NCBI RefSeq assembly: GCF_041260665.1
Contig: NZ_JBGCCT010000014.1
Coordinates: 62,001-126,000, forward strand
Reading direction: 5' to 3'
Source of the DNA: Catenulispora sp. GP43
GTDB lineage: Bacteria > Actinomycetota > Actinomycetes > Streptomycetales > Catenulisporaceae
Length of the DNA: 64,000 bases
Each line of letters opens with the position of its first letter. Within the stretch, counting starts at the first letter, position 1. The notes beneath the pieces are model-generated. The model saw only the letters and a program-made list of their open reading frames with translations. It had not been told where the DNA came from and did no database searches. Below are positions 21,957-32,300 of the stretch, one piece after another. The position numbers were made by a program, and so were the translations under genes.

Positions 21957-23672
21957 TCAGGATACGGAGAAGCCATCGCAGGAGACGTAGTAGGCCTCGC
22001 CGTCGCTGTGGACGTGGAACCACAGGATGACGTAGTTCCCGGCGTAGTCGGTCCCCGCCGGGAGATTCCCGGCACCGGGCGCGCTGAGCGTGGGCGTGAA
22101 GTCCTTGGGGAAGGTGGTGTACGCCCAGTCGGTGCCTATCGGCTGAGCCTTGTCGTTCCACCGGTAGACCACAGCGTTGCCGTTGAAGCTCGGCGGGGGG
22201 AGGACTTCGGCGGCCATGTAGTACGGGGCGCCTGGGTTCGGGTTCTTGCTCCGGAAGCCGACGGTGGCCGGTGCGCCGGACGCGATCGGCTGGCGGTCGA
22301 CGGAGCTCTGGAAGCCGAAGGAGTCCGGCAGGGCTTCTTCGCGGGCGGGGCTGTTCTCGCACTGGTGCGTCCGCGGGTTCCACACGATTGAGGTCTCGAC
22401 GCCCTGGGTGCCCGGGCGGTCGCGCAGGAACGTGGTCGGCGGTGCGGTGCTCGTCGACGACGGGGTCGTGGTGGAGGCGGTGCCGGCCGTGGTCGTGGTG
22501 CCGACTGCGGTTGTGGTGCCGGTCGTGCCACCGGCCGTGGTCGTGGTGCCGGACGTGCTGCTGATCTTGATCGCGGCGGGCGAGCCGCCGGCCGTGGGCG
22601 TCGACGGCAGGCCGCTCGCGCCGTGAGGCGTGTGGTCGGAGGCGTTCGGGAAGTACTCCACCGCCAGTGCGACCGCGACGACCGCGACGGCTGAGATGGC
22701 CGAGACGAGGGTCGTCGTACGCTTGCGGGCGCGTCGCGGAGCCGCTTCGGCGTCGGACGCGGTCGGTGGGAGCAGGCCCATCTCGGTGGCGGTCGGTACG
22801 TCCTGCGGTGCGGTGTCGGCGATCGCCGCCAGGCTTTCGTAGAAGCCGGCGACGATCGGGGCGTCGTCGGCCGACGCCTGGCCGTCGACCTCGGCCAGCA
22901 ACTCGGCGGCGCTCGGCCGGGCCGTCGGGTCCTTGGCCGTGTACCTGGTGATCAGGTCGGCGAGGGACGGCTCGACGCCGACGGTGTCGGCGGGGTCCTC
23001 GACGCTGCGGAACATGATCGCGTGCGGGTCGCCGACCCCGAACGGCGGACGGCCGGTCGCGGCGTAGGCGAGCATCGCGCCCAGGGCGAAGACGTCGGCC
23101 GCCGGGCTCGGCACGCCGCCGCGCACGATCTCCGGCGCCAGGTACCCCGGCGTCCCGACCGCGCTGCCGGTGCGGGTCAGCGCGGTCTGGTCGCCGGTGC
23201 GGGCTATCCCGAAGTCGATCAGCCGAGGGCCCGACGGCGACAGGACGACGTTGTTCGGCTTCAAGTCACGGTGCAGAACGCCCTGGGCGTGCACGTCGGC
23301 GACCGCCGCGGCCAGCCCGGCGGCCAGATGCCGTACCGCCCCCGGCGGCATCGCGCCGAACCGCGCCACCGCCGCGGCCAGCGTCGGGCCGGGCACGTAT
23401 TCGGTGGCCAGCCAGATCGGCCTGCCGGTCAGGTCGGCGTCCTCCAACGCGGCGGTCCACCGGCTGCGCACCCGTCCGACGGCCTCCACCTCGTGCCGGA
23501 ACCGGGCCATCGCCTCGCCGCTGTCGAAACCGCCCCGCACGATCTTGACCGCGACCTGCCGGCCGTCGGGCGTCAGCGCCAGGAAGACCTCGCCCATGCC
23601 TCCCGAGCCGAGCCTGGCCAGCAACTGGAACCGGGCGATCTTGCGGGGGTCTGCGGGCAGCAGCGGTTCCAA
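21957..23672 (-). CDS. transmembrane serine/threonine protein kinase
   Basis: A 571-aa PASTA-less STPK. The kinase domain, residues 10-265, has glycine loop LGSGGMGEV, Lys43 (AVKI), catalytic HRDLKPNN (Asp136) and DFG (Asp153). A single membrane helix lies at about 321-339 after a basic stop-transfer stretch. It is followed by a Thr/Gly-rich linker (about 365-420) and an extracellular domain of about 150 residues with two cysteines at its far ends. The TTG start has GGAGGGA ahead. The outer domain resembles no sensor I can name. It is convergent with the F420-type reductase. Confidence 0.9.
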   Translation of the reverse strand: MEPLLPADPRKIARFQLLARLGSGGMGEVFLALTPDGRQVAVKIVRGGFDSGEAMARFRHEVEAVGRVRSRWTAALEDADLTGRPIWLATEYVPGPTLAAAVARFGAMPPGAVRHLAAGLAAAVADVHAQGVLHRDLKPNNVVLSPSGPRLIDFGIARTGDQTALTRTGSAVGTPGYLAPEIVRGGVPSPAADVFALGAMLAYAATGRPPFGVGDPHAIMFRSVEDPADTVGVEPSLADLITRYTAKDPTARPSAAELLAEVDGQASADDAPIVAGFYESLAAIADTAPQDVPTATEMGLLPPTASDAEAAPRRARKRTTTLVSAISAVAVVAVALAVEYFPNASDHTPHGASGLPSTPTAGGSPAAIKISSTSGTTTTAGGTTGTTTAVGTTTTAGTASTTTPSSTSTAPPTTFLRDRPGTQGVETSIVWNPRTHQCENSPAREEALPDSFGFQSSVDRQPIASGAPATVGFRSKNPNPGAPYYMAAEVLPPPSFNGNAVVYRWNDKAQPIGTDWAYTTFPKDFTPTLSAPGAGNLPAGTDYAGNYVILWFHVHSDGEAYYVSCDGFSVS

Positions 23673-23899
23673 GGTCCCTCCTCCGTTGTGGCGGAGTCAG
23701 GATAGCGATCACTCGGGCGACGTTCGAACGGGTGTCTCAGTGGGCGACCTTACTGTGATGCGGAGGCGGGGGATGCGCGGTCAGAAAGGCCGAGAGCCGG
23801 CCTGTACGCGAACCGTGAACGTGTCATGCGGGTCATGCGCCCGTTCGGGCCGTGCAAGGCAGAGAGCGGGGTGAGGCCGCACCGACGGGGTGGCGTGCT

Positions 23900-24817
23900 T
23901 TACTCTCGCGCCAGGTTCGTCTTGTGCGCGAACACCCACCGGTTGCCGGCCAGCGCGTCGTTCGGCTCGGGCAGCGGACCGCGGCCGAGGCGGAGGGTGA
24001 AGTCGAAGGGGGTGCTGATCGTCGTGGACCAGCCTCTTTGCGCCAGGGCGCCTGCGGAGTCGGGCCGTGCCTCCTTTGCGAACAGGTCGAGCAGGTCGAT
24101 GCCGATCTGTCGCTTCGTCGCGGTGTACAGCGGGCTGTCCCGGTACTCCAGCAAGTCTTTGTCGAGTTTCACTTCGAAGGCGAGTGCGCTTCCCGTCGTG
24201 GCCAGCCGGTCCACCGCGGCGATGAGCTGCGCCTCGGCGGCGCTCGGCAGGTAGAACAGCAGGCCCTCGGCCAGCCAGGCGCTGGGTGCCGTCGTGTCGA
24301 AGCCGGCGTCCGTCAGTGCTCTGATCCAGTCGGCGCGCAGGTCGATCGGGATCGGGACGCGTGCCGCCTTCGGGGTGGCCGCCAGGCCGTCGAGCACCTT
24401 GTGTTTGAACGCCAGGACGCCTTCCCTGTCGATCTCGAAGATTACGCAGCCGGCGGGCCAGTCGAGGCGGTATGCGCGCGAGTCGAGTCCGGCTCCGAGG
24501 AGGACGACTTGGCGTGTGCCGGCGCGTGTCGCTTGGAGGAGGAAGTCGTCGAAGATCCTGGTTCGGAGGCCGAAGTAGCGTGCGAAGCGGCCCCACAGGG
24601 GGTTCGCGTCGCCGTCTGGGACCTCTTCGATGCGGACGGGCCAGTCCGCGGACGCCGGTGCGGTGTGTACGAAGTGCTCGGCGTAGATGTCCCGGGCGAG
24701 GCTGTCGGGGCGGTGGGTCTCGATCGCGCGGGCTGCGGCGACCAACAGGGCGGTGACACCGACACCGTCGTCCACGCCTCCCGCGCCGGCGTTCCGCTGC
24801 GACACGTCGGCCGTCAT
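23900..24817 (-). CDS. SAM-dependent O-methyltransferase, TcmP/LCMT-like family
   Basis: A 305-aa class I methyltransferase of the leucine-carboxyl-methyltransferase-like group. Signature segments are RTRIFDDFLLQ, QVVLLGAGLDSRAYRLDWP (SAM-binding motif I), FEIDREGVLAFKHKVL and WLAEGLLFYLP. Family members methylate carboxylates or phenols, including polyketide intermediates (TcmP). The ATG overlaps the stop of the Zn dehydrogenase (ATGA), so it is translated with the MfnB/ALDH/ADH run. In that context a furan carboxylate or hydroxyl is a reasonable acceptor, but this is inference. Confidence 0.88.
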   Translation of the reverse strand: MTADVSQRNAGAGGVDDGVGVTALLVAAARAIETHRPDSLARDIYAEHFVHTAPASADWPVRIEEVPDGDANPLWGRFARYFGLRTRIFDDFLLQATRAGTRQVVLLGAGLDSRAYRLDWPAGCVIFEIDREGVLAFKHKVLDGLAATPKAARVPIPIDLRADWIRALTDAGFDTTAPSAWLAEGLLFYLPSAAEAQLIAAVDRLATTGSALAFEVKLDKDLLEYRDSPLYTATKRQIGIDLLDLFAKEARPDSAGALAQRGWSTTISTPFDFTLRLGRGPLPEPNDALAGNRWVFAHKTNLARE

Positions 24818-25926
24818 GGGTGCTCCTTCTTGCTGTGCGGTATCAGGACGGGTTTGACGACGCGGCCCGTCTCGCAGTCGCGCTCGGCCTCGTTGACCTC
24901 GTCGAGCGGATAGGTGCGGATCAGCTGGTCGAAGGGGAAGCGGCCGGCCTGCCAGAGCTCTGTCAGCCGCGGGATGAGCAGGCCGGGCACCGCGTCGCCC
25001 TCGCAGATGTGGGACAGTTTCCGGCCGCGGTCGAGGGTTCCGGGCTCCAGTGGCAGCGGCTGGTGGAGCCGTGCCACCAGGCCGAGGTGACCGGTCGGTC
25101 GCAGGGCTCTGAGTGCGTCGTTGATCAGCTCGGGCGAGGCCGTGGTGTCCAGTGCGTACTGGACCCCGCCGTCTGTCAGCTTCCTGATACGGTCGCGAAG
25201 GCTGGCCGCCCCGTACAGCGGGATGGCGCCGAAGCGCTCGGCCATCGCCAGCCGTTCGGGATGCCGGTCGACGGCCACGATCACGGCCCCGGCAGCGGCC
25301 GCCGCCATCACCGCGGCCAGGCCCACGGCTCCCGCGCCGAGGACCGCGATGGTATCGCCAGGGCCTGCGCGGAAAGTGTTGAAGACCGCCCCGGCGCCGG
25401 TGAGGAAGCCGCAACCGAGCGGGCCGAGCAATTCGACGGGCAGTGCGGGATCGACCCGGACGGCGTTGCGGGCCGGCACCATCGCGTACTCGGCGAACGA
25501 GGACTGGCCGAACCACCGGGGCGCCAAGGGTTTTCCGGACGCGTCGGTGAACCGCCCGGCGTCCTCCTTGTGCCCGCCGAACAGGTTGAGCTCGGCGAAG
25601 GAATCGCAGTAGGCGGGGTCGCCGCGGACGCAGGCGCGGCAATATCCGCAGGAGTCGAAGCTCAGCACGACGTGGTCGCCGACGCTCAGCCGAGTGTCCG
25701 GGCCGCCCGTCTCCACGACGACCCCGGCGCCCTCGTGGCCGAGGACGGCCGGCAGCGGCGAGCGGCCCGCGGAGCGCCGGACTGCTAGGTCGGTCCGGCA
25801 CATCCCGCACCCCGCGATCCTGACGAGGACCTCGCCGGCGGCCGGCCCCGCGTTCAAGGCCACCTCCTCGAGGGCGAACGGGCCTTGGTACGAACGCAGT
25901 ACCGCCGCGCCGAACCGCATGCTCAC
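24814..25926 (-). CDS. zinc-dependent alcohol dehydrogenase (aryl-alcohol type)
   Basis: A 370-aa medium-chain dehydrogenase. Cys43 and His64 (CGMCRTD, GHEGAG) form the catalytic Zn site. Cys93/96/99/107 bind structural Zn. The nucleotide fold is VLGAGAVGLAAV. The FDSCGYCRACVRGDPAYCDSF and LNLFGG segments resemble benzyl/aryl-alcohol dehydrogenases. GTG 25926 is preferred over ATG 25920 because AGGAGG lies six bases upstream. It sits between the aldehyde dehydrogenase and methyltransferase genes, with overlaps on both sides. A substituted furan-methanol is a plausible substrate given the MfnB neighbour (inference). Confidence 0.88.
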   Translation of the reverse strand: MSMRFGAAVLRSYQGPFALEEVALNAGPAAGEVLVRIAGCGMCRTDLAVRRSAGRSPLPAVLGHEGAGVVVETGGPDTRLSVGDHVVLSFDSCGYCRACVRGDPAYCDSFAELNLFGGHKEDAGRFTDASGKPLAPRWFGQSSFAEYAMVPARNAVRVDPALPVELLGPLGCGFLTGAGAVFNTFRAGPGDTIAVLGAGAVGLAAVMAAAAAGAVIVAVDRHPERLAMAERFGAIPLYGAASLRDRIRKLTDGGVQYALDTTASPELINDALRALRPTGHLGLVARLHQPLPLEPGTLDRGRKLSHICEGDAVPGLLIPRLTELWQAGRFPFDQLIRTYPLDEVNEAERDCETGRVVKPVLIPHSKKEHP

Positions 25927-25927
25927 G

Positions 25928-27349
25928 TCACGCCTCCTGAGGCCGGTGCACGACGAACGGCCTGAGGTTCCCGTAGAAACCCCACGGTCCGCCCGCGACC
26001 CCGACACCGCTCTCCTTGATGCCCGCGAACGGCTGGGCGAGGGACAGTTCGCCGTGATGGTTGATCCAGACCGTCCCGCATTCGAGCCGCTCGGCCACCG
26101 TTTCGGCCCGGTCGAGATCGGTGCCCCACACGGAGCCGCCGAGCCCGAAGCCGGTGGCGTTGGCCGCCTCGACGGCATCGTCGACACTCCGATACGCGAG
26201 CACCGGCAGCACCGGGCCGAACTGTTCCTGAGTCACCACCGGGTTTTCGGGCGGCACGTCGGCCAGGATCGTCGGGGCGAAGAAGTAGCCCGGCCCGTCG
26301 AGGCGGTGTCCGCCGGCCGCGGCGCGGGCGCCGTCTGCCAGGGCCCGGGCCGTGTAGTGCTCAACGCGGGCGAGTTGAAGGTCGTTGTTGATCGGCCCCA
26401 GTTGCGATCCGGCTTCCAGCCCCGGCCGCACGACGGTCCGCTTCGCGCGCTGCGCGAGGGCGTCGACGACCTCGGAGTAGCGCCGGGCCGGGGCGTAGAC
26501 GCGCTTGACCGCCATACAGATCTGCCCGCAGTTGCGGAACGCCGCCCAGAACAGCCGGTCCGCGATCTGCTCCACGTCCACGTCGTCGAGCAGGATCGCG
26601 GCGTCGTTGCCGCCCAACTCCAGGGTGACCCGGGCGAGCGAGGACGCCGCGCCGCGCGCCACGGCGCGGCCGGTGGGAATCGAGCCCGTGAACGTGACGT
26701 GGCGGATCCCCGGGTGGGTGGCGAGCCGGTCGCCGAGGGGTTCGCGGCCGGTGACGACCGTGAGGACGTCCTCGGGCAGTGCGGCGGCGAGGACGGATCC
26801 CAGCATCCTGGTGGCCAGCGGCGTGAACGGGGAGGGCTTGAGTACCACCGTGTTGCCCGCGGCGAGCGCGGGGGCGAACTTCGCGGAGGCGAGTTGGAGC
26901 GGGAAGTTCCACGGGACGATCGCGGCGACGGGCCCGAGCGGCTGCCAGCGGACCTCGCTGCGCATCGGCCGTCCGTCCGCGATCGGCTGGGTTTCCGGGC
27001 GGAGTGCGGCGAAGTAGCGCAGGCGGGCCGCTGTGCGGGCGACCTCCGCGTTCGACTCGGGCAGCGGCTTGCCCTGTTCGCGGGTGAGCAGCGGAGCGAG
27101 GTCGGGCCCGGCCTGCTCCACCGCGTCGGCCGCCGCGAGCAGTGCGGCGGCGCGGGCGTCGGGGTCGGCCCGCCACCCGCGCCAGGCCGCGTGGGCCCGG
27201 TCGACGATCGCGTCGAGTTCCTCAGGCTGCTGATCCGGCGCCTCGTCGAAGGGTTCGCCGGTCGCGGGATCGAGGACTGCGAAGCTGTCGCCGCGGGCCT
27301 GGTGCGGGCGGCGCGGGCGGTGCGGGTGACGGGACTCGGTCGTCGGCAT
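25928..27349 (-). CDS. aldehyde dehydrogenase
   Basis: A 473-aa NAD(P)-dependent aldehyde dehydrogenase with catalytic Glu244 (TLELGGND) and Cys278 (NCGQICMA), proline-rich PWNFPL, and FTGSIPTG for the cofactor. The N-terminal 20 residues are basic and probably disordered. The start lies 8 bp after the MfnB-type gene; the ribosome-binding site is weak, suggesting coupling. It is distinct from the betaine-type dehydrogenase at 10169. Its operon position suggests oxidation of a furan aldehyde to a carboxylate (inference). Confidence 0.88.
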   Translation of the reverse strand: MPTTESRHPHRPRRPHQARGDSFAVLDPATGEPFDEAPDQQPEELDAIVDRAHAAWRGWRADPDARAAALLAAADAVEQAGPDLAPLLTREQGKPLPESNAEVARTAARLRYFAALRPETQPIADGRPMRSEVRWQPLGPVAAIVPWNFPLQLASAKFAPALAAGNTVVLKPSPFTPLATRMLGSVLAAALPEDVLTVVTGREPLGDRLATHPGIRHVTFTGSIPTGRAVARGAASSLARVTLELGGNDAAILLDDVDVEQIADRLFWAAFRNCGQICMAVKRVYAPARRYSEVVDALAQRAKRTVVRPGLEAGSQLGPINNDLQLARVEHYTARALADGARAAAGGHRLDGPGYFFAPTILADVPPENPVVTQEQFGPVLPVLAYRSVDDAVEAANATGFGLGGSVWGTDLDRAETVAERLECGTVWINHHGELSLAQPFAGIKESGVGVAGGPWGFYGNLRPFVVHRPQEA

Positions 27350-27357
27350 GCGGCGGC

Positions 27358-28110
27358 TCAGTTCCCGGCGGCGACGGTCGTCTGTTCCTGTCGGTGCCGG
27401 TCCATCTCGGCCCGGAAGGCGGCGACCAGGTGCGGCTGGATCCGTCCGGTGGTGCGGTCGCCACGCTCGCACACCGCCCCGCGCACTCCCACGATGTCGG
27501 TGCCGATGCCGGTGAGCGTGCCGAGGTCGTCCGCCCGGACGCTGCCCGCGAGCGCCGCGAGCAGGCCGGCGTCGTGGGCCCGTCGGACGAACTCGGCGCA
27601 GAGTTCGGGCGGCACATGGTCGAACAGCCGGGTCCCGTCCTTGATCGCGGTGTCGAGCATGGCCGCGTCGCAGCCGGAGCGGGCGGCGATGTCGGGCAGC
27701 GCCAGCGGGTTGACGCAGCCGATCCGGTGGGCGTCGGCGTACCCCGAGGCGACGACGAGCGCGTCCGACCGGTGGTCCTTCACCGCCCGCACGACCGCGC
27801 GCATGACGGTGACGGCCTGGTCGGGCGTCGTGCATCCGTAGAGGCCGACCTTGATGTAGGTGGCGCCCGAGACGGCCGCGCCGAGCGCCGCCTGGGCGAC
27901 CGTGCCGGGTTTGTAGGGGACGTCCCCGACGGTCGCGGACACCGGTTTGTCCGCGGGGACGGCGTCGCGGATCTCCCTGATCACCCACGGGAAGTTCGCC
28001 CCGAGCGAGCCCTCGTCGGGCTTCTTGACGTCGACGATGTCCAGGAACCGCGCCGCCTTCGCGCAGTCGCGGGCCTCTTCGACGTCGGCGGGGGATATGA
28101 GCAGCAGCAC
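27358..28110 (-). CDS. mfnB: (5-formylfuran-3-yl)methyl phosphate synthase, MfnB family
   Basis: A 250-aa TIM-barrel protein matching the MfnB/DUF556 family, first known from methanofuran biosynthesis, which condenses two glyceraldehyde-3-phosphates into a furan aldehyde phosphate. Active-site residues recalled for the M. jannaschii enzyme are all here at a constant +2 offset: Asp27 and Lys29 (DIVDVKKP), Lys87 (YIKVGLYG), Asp153 and Lys157 (MLDTAIKDG). [20 protein letters not shown] is a family signature. The GTG start has AAAGGAGA ahead. No other methanofuran gene (mfnA, C, D, E, F) is in the window; the neighbours are two dehydrogenases and a methyltransferase instead. Confidence 0.9.
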   Translation of the reverse strand: MLLLISPADVEEARDCAKAARFLDIVDVKKPDEGSLGANFPWVIREIRDAVPADKPVSATVGDVPYKPGTVAQAALGAAVSGATYIKVGLYGCTTPDQAVTVMRAVVRAVKDHRSDALVVASGYADAHRIGCVNPLALPDIAARSGCDAAMLDTAIKDGTRLFDHVPPELCAEFVRRAHDAGLLAALAGSVRADDLGTLTGIGTDIVGVRGAVCERGDRTTGRIQPHLVAAFRAEMDRHRQEQTTVAAGN

Positions 28111-28133
28111 CGCGCTCTCCTTTCGGTGGGTGC

Positions 28134-28673
28134 TCAGCGCTGTTGCGCGGGAATCAGGTGGTTGCCGCGGGTGTCGCCGTTGTGCGGCTCGTAGAACTCC
28201 ACGATCGCGGCCCGCCACACCTCCGCCTCGATCCGGTCCTGCGCGTCGGGGCCGAAGGAGTCGAAGAGCGCGTGCAGGTTCTCGTGCCCGAAGCCGATCG
28301 CCTTCATCAGCGCCTCGAACACGGGGCGCTCGATGAGCCCGTCGCGGTCCGGATCGCCGAGTGCGGACAGTGCCTCGGCGAATTGCTCGACGGCCGCCCC
28401 GAAGCGCTCCGGGCTGAGCACGAAGGGCCGGAACTCCTCGACGGTGATCCGCCCGTCGCCGCGCTCGTCGAGCTCGGCGGCCATCGTGTCCCAGTAGCGC
28501 TCGAAGGCGGCGCGGATCGCGTCCTTCGCGCCCCGGTCGGATCCGGTCGCGGCGGCGACCACGCGGTTCGTCATGAGCTCGATGTCGGTGGCCTCGATGA
28601 AGCCGTTGCCGTCGGTGTCGAAGAGGTCGAAGACGTGCTCGACCCGCCTGGCGGCCTGAGGGTGATGGTTCAT
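28134..28673 (-). CDS. EF-hand calcium-binding protein
   Basis: A 179-aa calmodulin-like protein of the sarcoplasmic calcium-binding/CalD type. Loops [12 protein letters not shown] (about 19-30), [12 protein letters not shown] (about 69-80) and [12 protein letters not shown] (about 107-118) have the acidic pattern for Ca2+. The fourth loop [12 protein letters not shown] is degenerate. It has no signal peptide, so it is cytosolic. It is the first gene of the operon, 23 bp before the MfnB-type gene. It may buffer Ca2+ or sense it for the pathway; no direct link is shown. Confidence 0.88.
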   Translation of the reverse strand: MNHHPQAARRVEHVFDLFDTDGNGFIEATDIELMTNRVVAAATGSDRGAKDAIRAAFERYWDTMAAELDERGDGRITVEEFRPFVLSPERFGAAVEQFAEALSALGDPDRDGLIERPVFEALMKAIGFGHENLHALFDSFGPDAQDRIEAEVWRAAIVEFYEPHNGDTRGNHLIPAQQR

Positions 28674-28797
28674 GGGGATTCCAGCCTCCCGTTCCGCGGT
28701 GACCTACTTGTCTGATTGTCCGGTCAAAGGCCGGATTCGTATCACTTGAGGGCCCTTATTCACTCGATCGTGGACCCCGCCGCCATAGGCTCATCCG

Positions 28798-29394
28798 GTG
28801 ACTCCTCCCGACCTGCACGAGTTCTTCGCGACGGCCGCCGGCGTCGCCGGAGCATTGGTGGGCCTGCTCTTCGTGGCGATCTCCGTCTCCGGCGACAGAC
28901 TCACCGACCACGTCGACGCCCGCACCTACCGCCTGCGCGCCTCCGGCACGCTCACCGCGTTCACCAACGCCCTGACCGTGTCGCTGTTCGCGATCCTGCC
29001 GGGGGAGAAGGTCGGCTGGACGACGCTCATCGTGTCCGTGATCGGCCTGATGTTCGTCGGCGGCTCGGCCATCTCGATCGTGCGCGCCCAAGCCCTGACC
29101 TGGCAGTACCGGCGCGACATCTTCTTCATGGTCACGCTCGCCACGCTGTTCGTGTTCCAGCTGTGCTACGGCCTGGCCATCATCGCCAGGCCCGGCGACG
29201 CCAATGCGCTGGACACCGTGGCCGTCCTGGTGATCGTGTTCTTCCTGGTCGGCATCGCCCGCACCTGGGAGCTGATCGGCGGCCCCGCGTTCGGCCTGAC
29301 GCACGAGATCAGGGGGCTGGCCGGGCGGGGGAGTGGGGAGAACGCCCGGAAGGCGCCGGAGCCGGTCGAGCCGCCGAGCGCCGAGGGACAATGA
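28798..29394 (+). CDS. integral membrane protein of unknown function
   Basis: A 198-aa protein with about four hydrophobic helices (AAGVAGALVGLLFVAISV; LTAFTNALTVSLFAILPG; TLIVSVIGLMFVGG; then two near residues 110-160) and a charged C-terminal tail. No named family is recognised. The GTG start is divergent from the EF-hand gene. The stop overlaps the start of the BTAD regulator (ATGA), so the two are co-translated, which suggests a link between membrane signal and regulator. Confidence 0.7.
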   Translation: MTPPDLHEFFATAAGVAGALVGLLFVAISVSGDRLTDHVDARTYRLRASGTLTAFTNALTVSLFAILPGEKVGWTTLIVSVIGLMFVGGSAISIVRAQALTWQYRRDIFFMVTLATLFVFQLCYGLAIIARPGDANALDTVAVLVIVFFLVGIARTWELIGGPAFGLTHEIRGLAGRGSGENARKAPEPVEPPSAEGQ

Positions 29395-32300
29395 TCTTCA
29401 TGCGCATAGCACTACTGGGCCCGCTCGCGGTGTTCCCGGACGACGGCACTCCCGCCGAGGTCGGCGGACAGCGGGTACAGGCGTTGACGGCCCTGCTCGC
29501 GCTCCAGGCGGGACGCACCGTCGCGTCGAGCTGGCTCATCGACGGGGTGTGGGGCGAGCAGCCGCCGGCCAACGCCGCGAACGCGTTGCAGACCCTGGTG
29601 AAGCGGCTGCGTGCGGTGTGCGGAGCCGACGCGGTCGTGACGCGCACCGGTGGCTACCGCCTGGCCGTCGCGCCCGAAGACGTCGACGCGCATCGCTTCA
29701 CCACCGCGCTGGACCAGGCGCGCCGCTTGGTGGCGCAGCGGTCCGACGAACGCGCCGCCGACCAGGTGGCCGAGGCGTTGCGGGCTTGGTCCGGCCCGGC
29801 GGCGCTGCCCGGGCTGCGCGACTTCCCCGGGGTGACTGCCGCGGCCACCGCCTTGGACGAGGCTCGGCTGGACGCCGTGGAACTGCTCGCCGACTGTCGT
29901 CTGGCACTGGGACGCGCCGCGGAGTCGATCAGCCTGCTGGCCGCCGAGGCGGCGCTGTCTCCGTTGCGGGAGTCGCTGACGGCCCGGCTGATGGTGGCGC
30001 TGGACGCGGCCGGCCGCCGTTCCGAGGCGCTCACGGTGTTCCAGCGGGCCCGGGAGACGCTGGACGCCGAGCTCGGCGTGGGTCCGTCCGGCGAGTTGAT
30101 GGCGGCCTATGCGCAGGTCCTCGGCCGGAATCCGGCGCCGACACAGATACCGATACAGACACAGATACCGATACAGACACAGACGCGAATACAGATACAG
30201 ACCAACCTGCCGCAGTCGCGCAGCACGTTCATCGGCCGCGACTCCGAGAGCGGGATCATCAGCGGCCTGCTGGAGCACGCGGCCCTGGTGACGCTGACCG
30301 GCCCCGGCGGGACCGGGAAGACACGCCTGGCCCTGGAGACCGCGACCCGGCTGGTGGGCGGCTTCGCGGACGGGGTCTGGCTGGTCGAGCTCGCGGGCGT
30401 GACCGATCCGGCGCTGGTCGGCAGCGCGGTGCTGGCCGTGTTCGGCATCCGGGACGACGAGAACGACGAGAACAGCGCGGAGGCGCGCGGCGACGAGGGG
30501 CGCTTCGAGGCGAGGGAGGCGCGGGCAGTCGCCGAAGCGCTGGCAGGCCGCCAGTCGCTACTCGTCATCGACAACTGCGAGCACCTGCTGGCCCCGGTCG
30601 CCGCGGTGGTGCACGAGATCGTCGACCGCTGCCCGGGCGTCAAAGTCCTGGCCACCAGCCGTGAGCCCCTGGACCTGCCGGGCGAGCACCTCGTGCCGGT
30701 GCCGGCGCTGTCCCTGCCGCCGGTCGGCGCCGACCCCAGGCAGGCGCTGGAGTCCACGGCGGTCTGGCTGTTCGTGGACCGCGCCGCACAGGTCCGCCCC
30801 GGCTTCCGTCTGGACGAGGCCACCTGCGCCGCGGTCTGTGAGGTCTGCCGTGAGTTGGACGGCATCCCGCTGGCCCTGGAGCTGGCCGCGACGCGGATGC
30901 GGGTGATGAGCCCGGACGATCTGGCCGCCGGCCTCGCCGATCGGTTCGGGCTCCTGGCCGCCGGCCGGCGGGCCGCCGACCCCAGGCATCGCAGTCTTCG
31001 CGCCGTTGTGGCCTGGTCCTGGGACCTGCTCACTGAAGACGAACGCGACCTGGCCCGCCGACTTGCGGTGTTCGGCGGCGGTACGGATGCCGAGACTGTC
31101 AGGGAACTGTTCGGCCGGTCTGCGGTGACGACGCTCGCCGCGCTCGTGGACAAGTCGTTCGTGCACTGGGACGGCCTGCGCTATCGCATGCTGGAGACCA
31201 TTCGTGCCTACGCTGCCGAGAACGCGGAGGCTGCCGGCGTCCTGGATGAGGCCGCGCGCCGGCACGCCGACTTCTTCACCGGCCTGGCGGAGAAAGGGGA
31301 ATCGGCGCTGCGCAGCGCCGAGCAGCCCCAGTGGGTGTCCCGTCTGGGAGCCGAGCACGACAACGCCGCGGCGGCTCTGGGCTGGGCGGTGGCGAACGGC
31401 CGGACCCGGATCGCGCTCCGTCTCTTCGGCAGCCTCAGCTGGTATCTGCTGCTGCGCGGGCATCGCAGCGAGCTGATGACTTGGCGTCGCAGGGTCCTGG
31501 CTCTCGTGCCCGAGGGGCCGCCGTCGGGACTGACTTCGGCCTACCTGGCGTGTGCGTTCGCGGCGGATCTGCAGGACCACCTGGACCCGCGACGCTGGAA
31601 CCGTATGGTGGATGACGGCTTCCTGGTGCGCTACAAGCAGGCTTTGACCGAGGACCACAAGCCGCATCCGCAGTTCGCGCTCGTCGCCGCCGTGCACGCC
31701 CCCGAGGACGGCCCGCGAGATCTCGACCGGCTCACAGCGGCCGCCGAAGCCTGGCTGGCCGGGAACGCATTGCTGCTCCGCGGCGGCGCCCGATACAACG
31801 AGGGCACGTACGATCAGGCGTCGGCGGATCTGGAACACGCGGTGGCGGTGCTGCGGCGAGGCGGCGATGTCTTCACTCTGATCAGGGCCCTGTTGACGCT
31901 GGCGACAGTCGTGGTGCGCACCGACAGCGCCGTGTCCGCCGCGCGGCTGCTCGACGAGGCCGACGAGCTGATCACCCGATGGTCCAGCGCGGAGGAGGCG
32001 GCCGTCGCTTTCGCCTGGATCGCCCACCTGCACTATTGGGATGCGGACCTGGACGCCGCGCGAGCCAACCTGGACAAGGCGCGCGGCCACCAGAGCGCCG
32101 ACATGTCCGCCGCCGCCTCCATCACACTCACCGTCGTCGAGGCCGACGTGCTGCGCGCCTGCGGGGATCTGAACAGTGCCCTGATTCGCTACGCCGAGGT
32201 GATCCGCGTCCTGGACGAGGGACTGCCTCCGGACGACCCGATCGGCGTCTATCCGGCCGCGACCCTGCGCCTGGCCCACCTATCGACGGCCACGGCGCTC

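Noticed and set aside
30141-30200. CRISPR-like array
   Set aside because: The 18-bp units are directly adjacent without spacers and lie in frame inside a coding linker.
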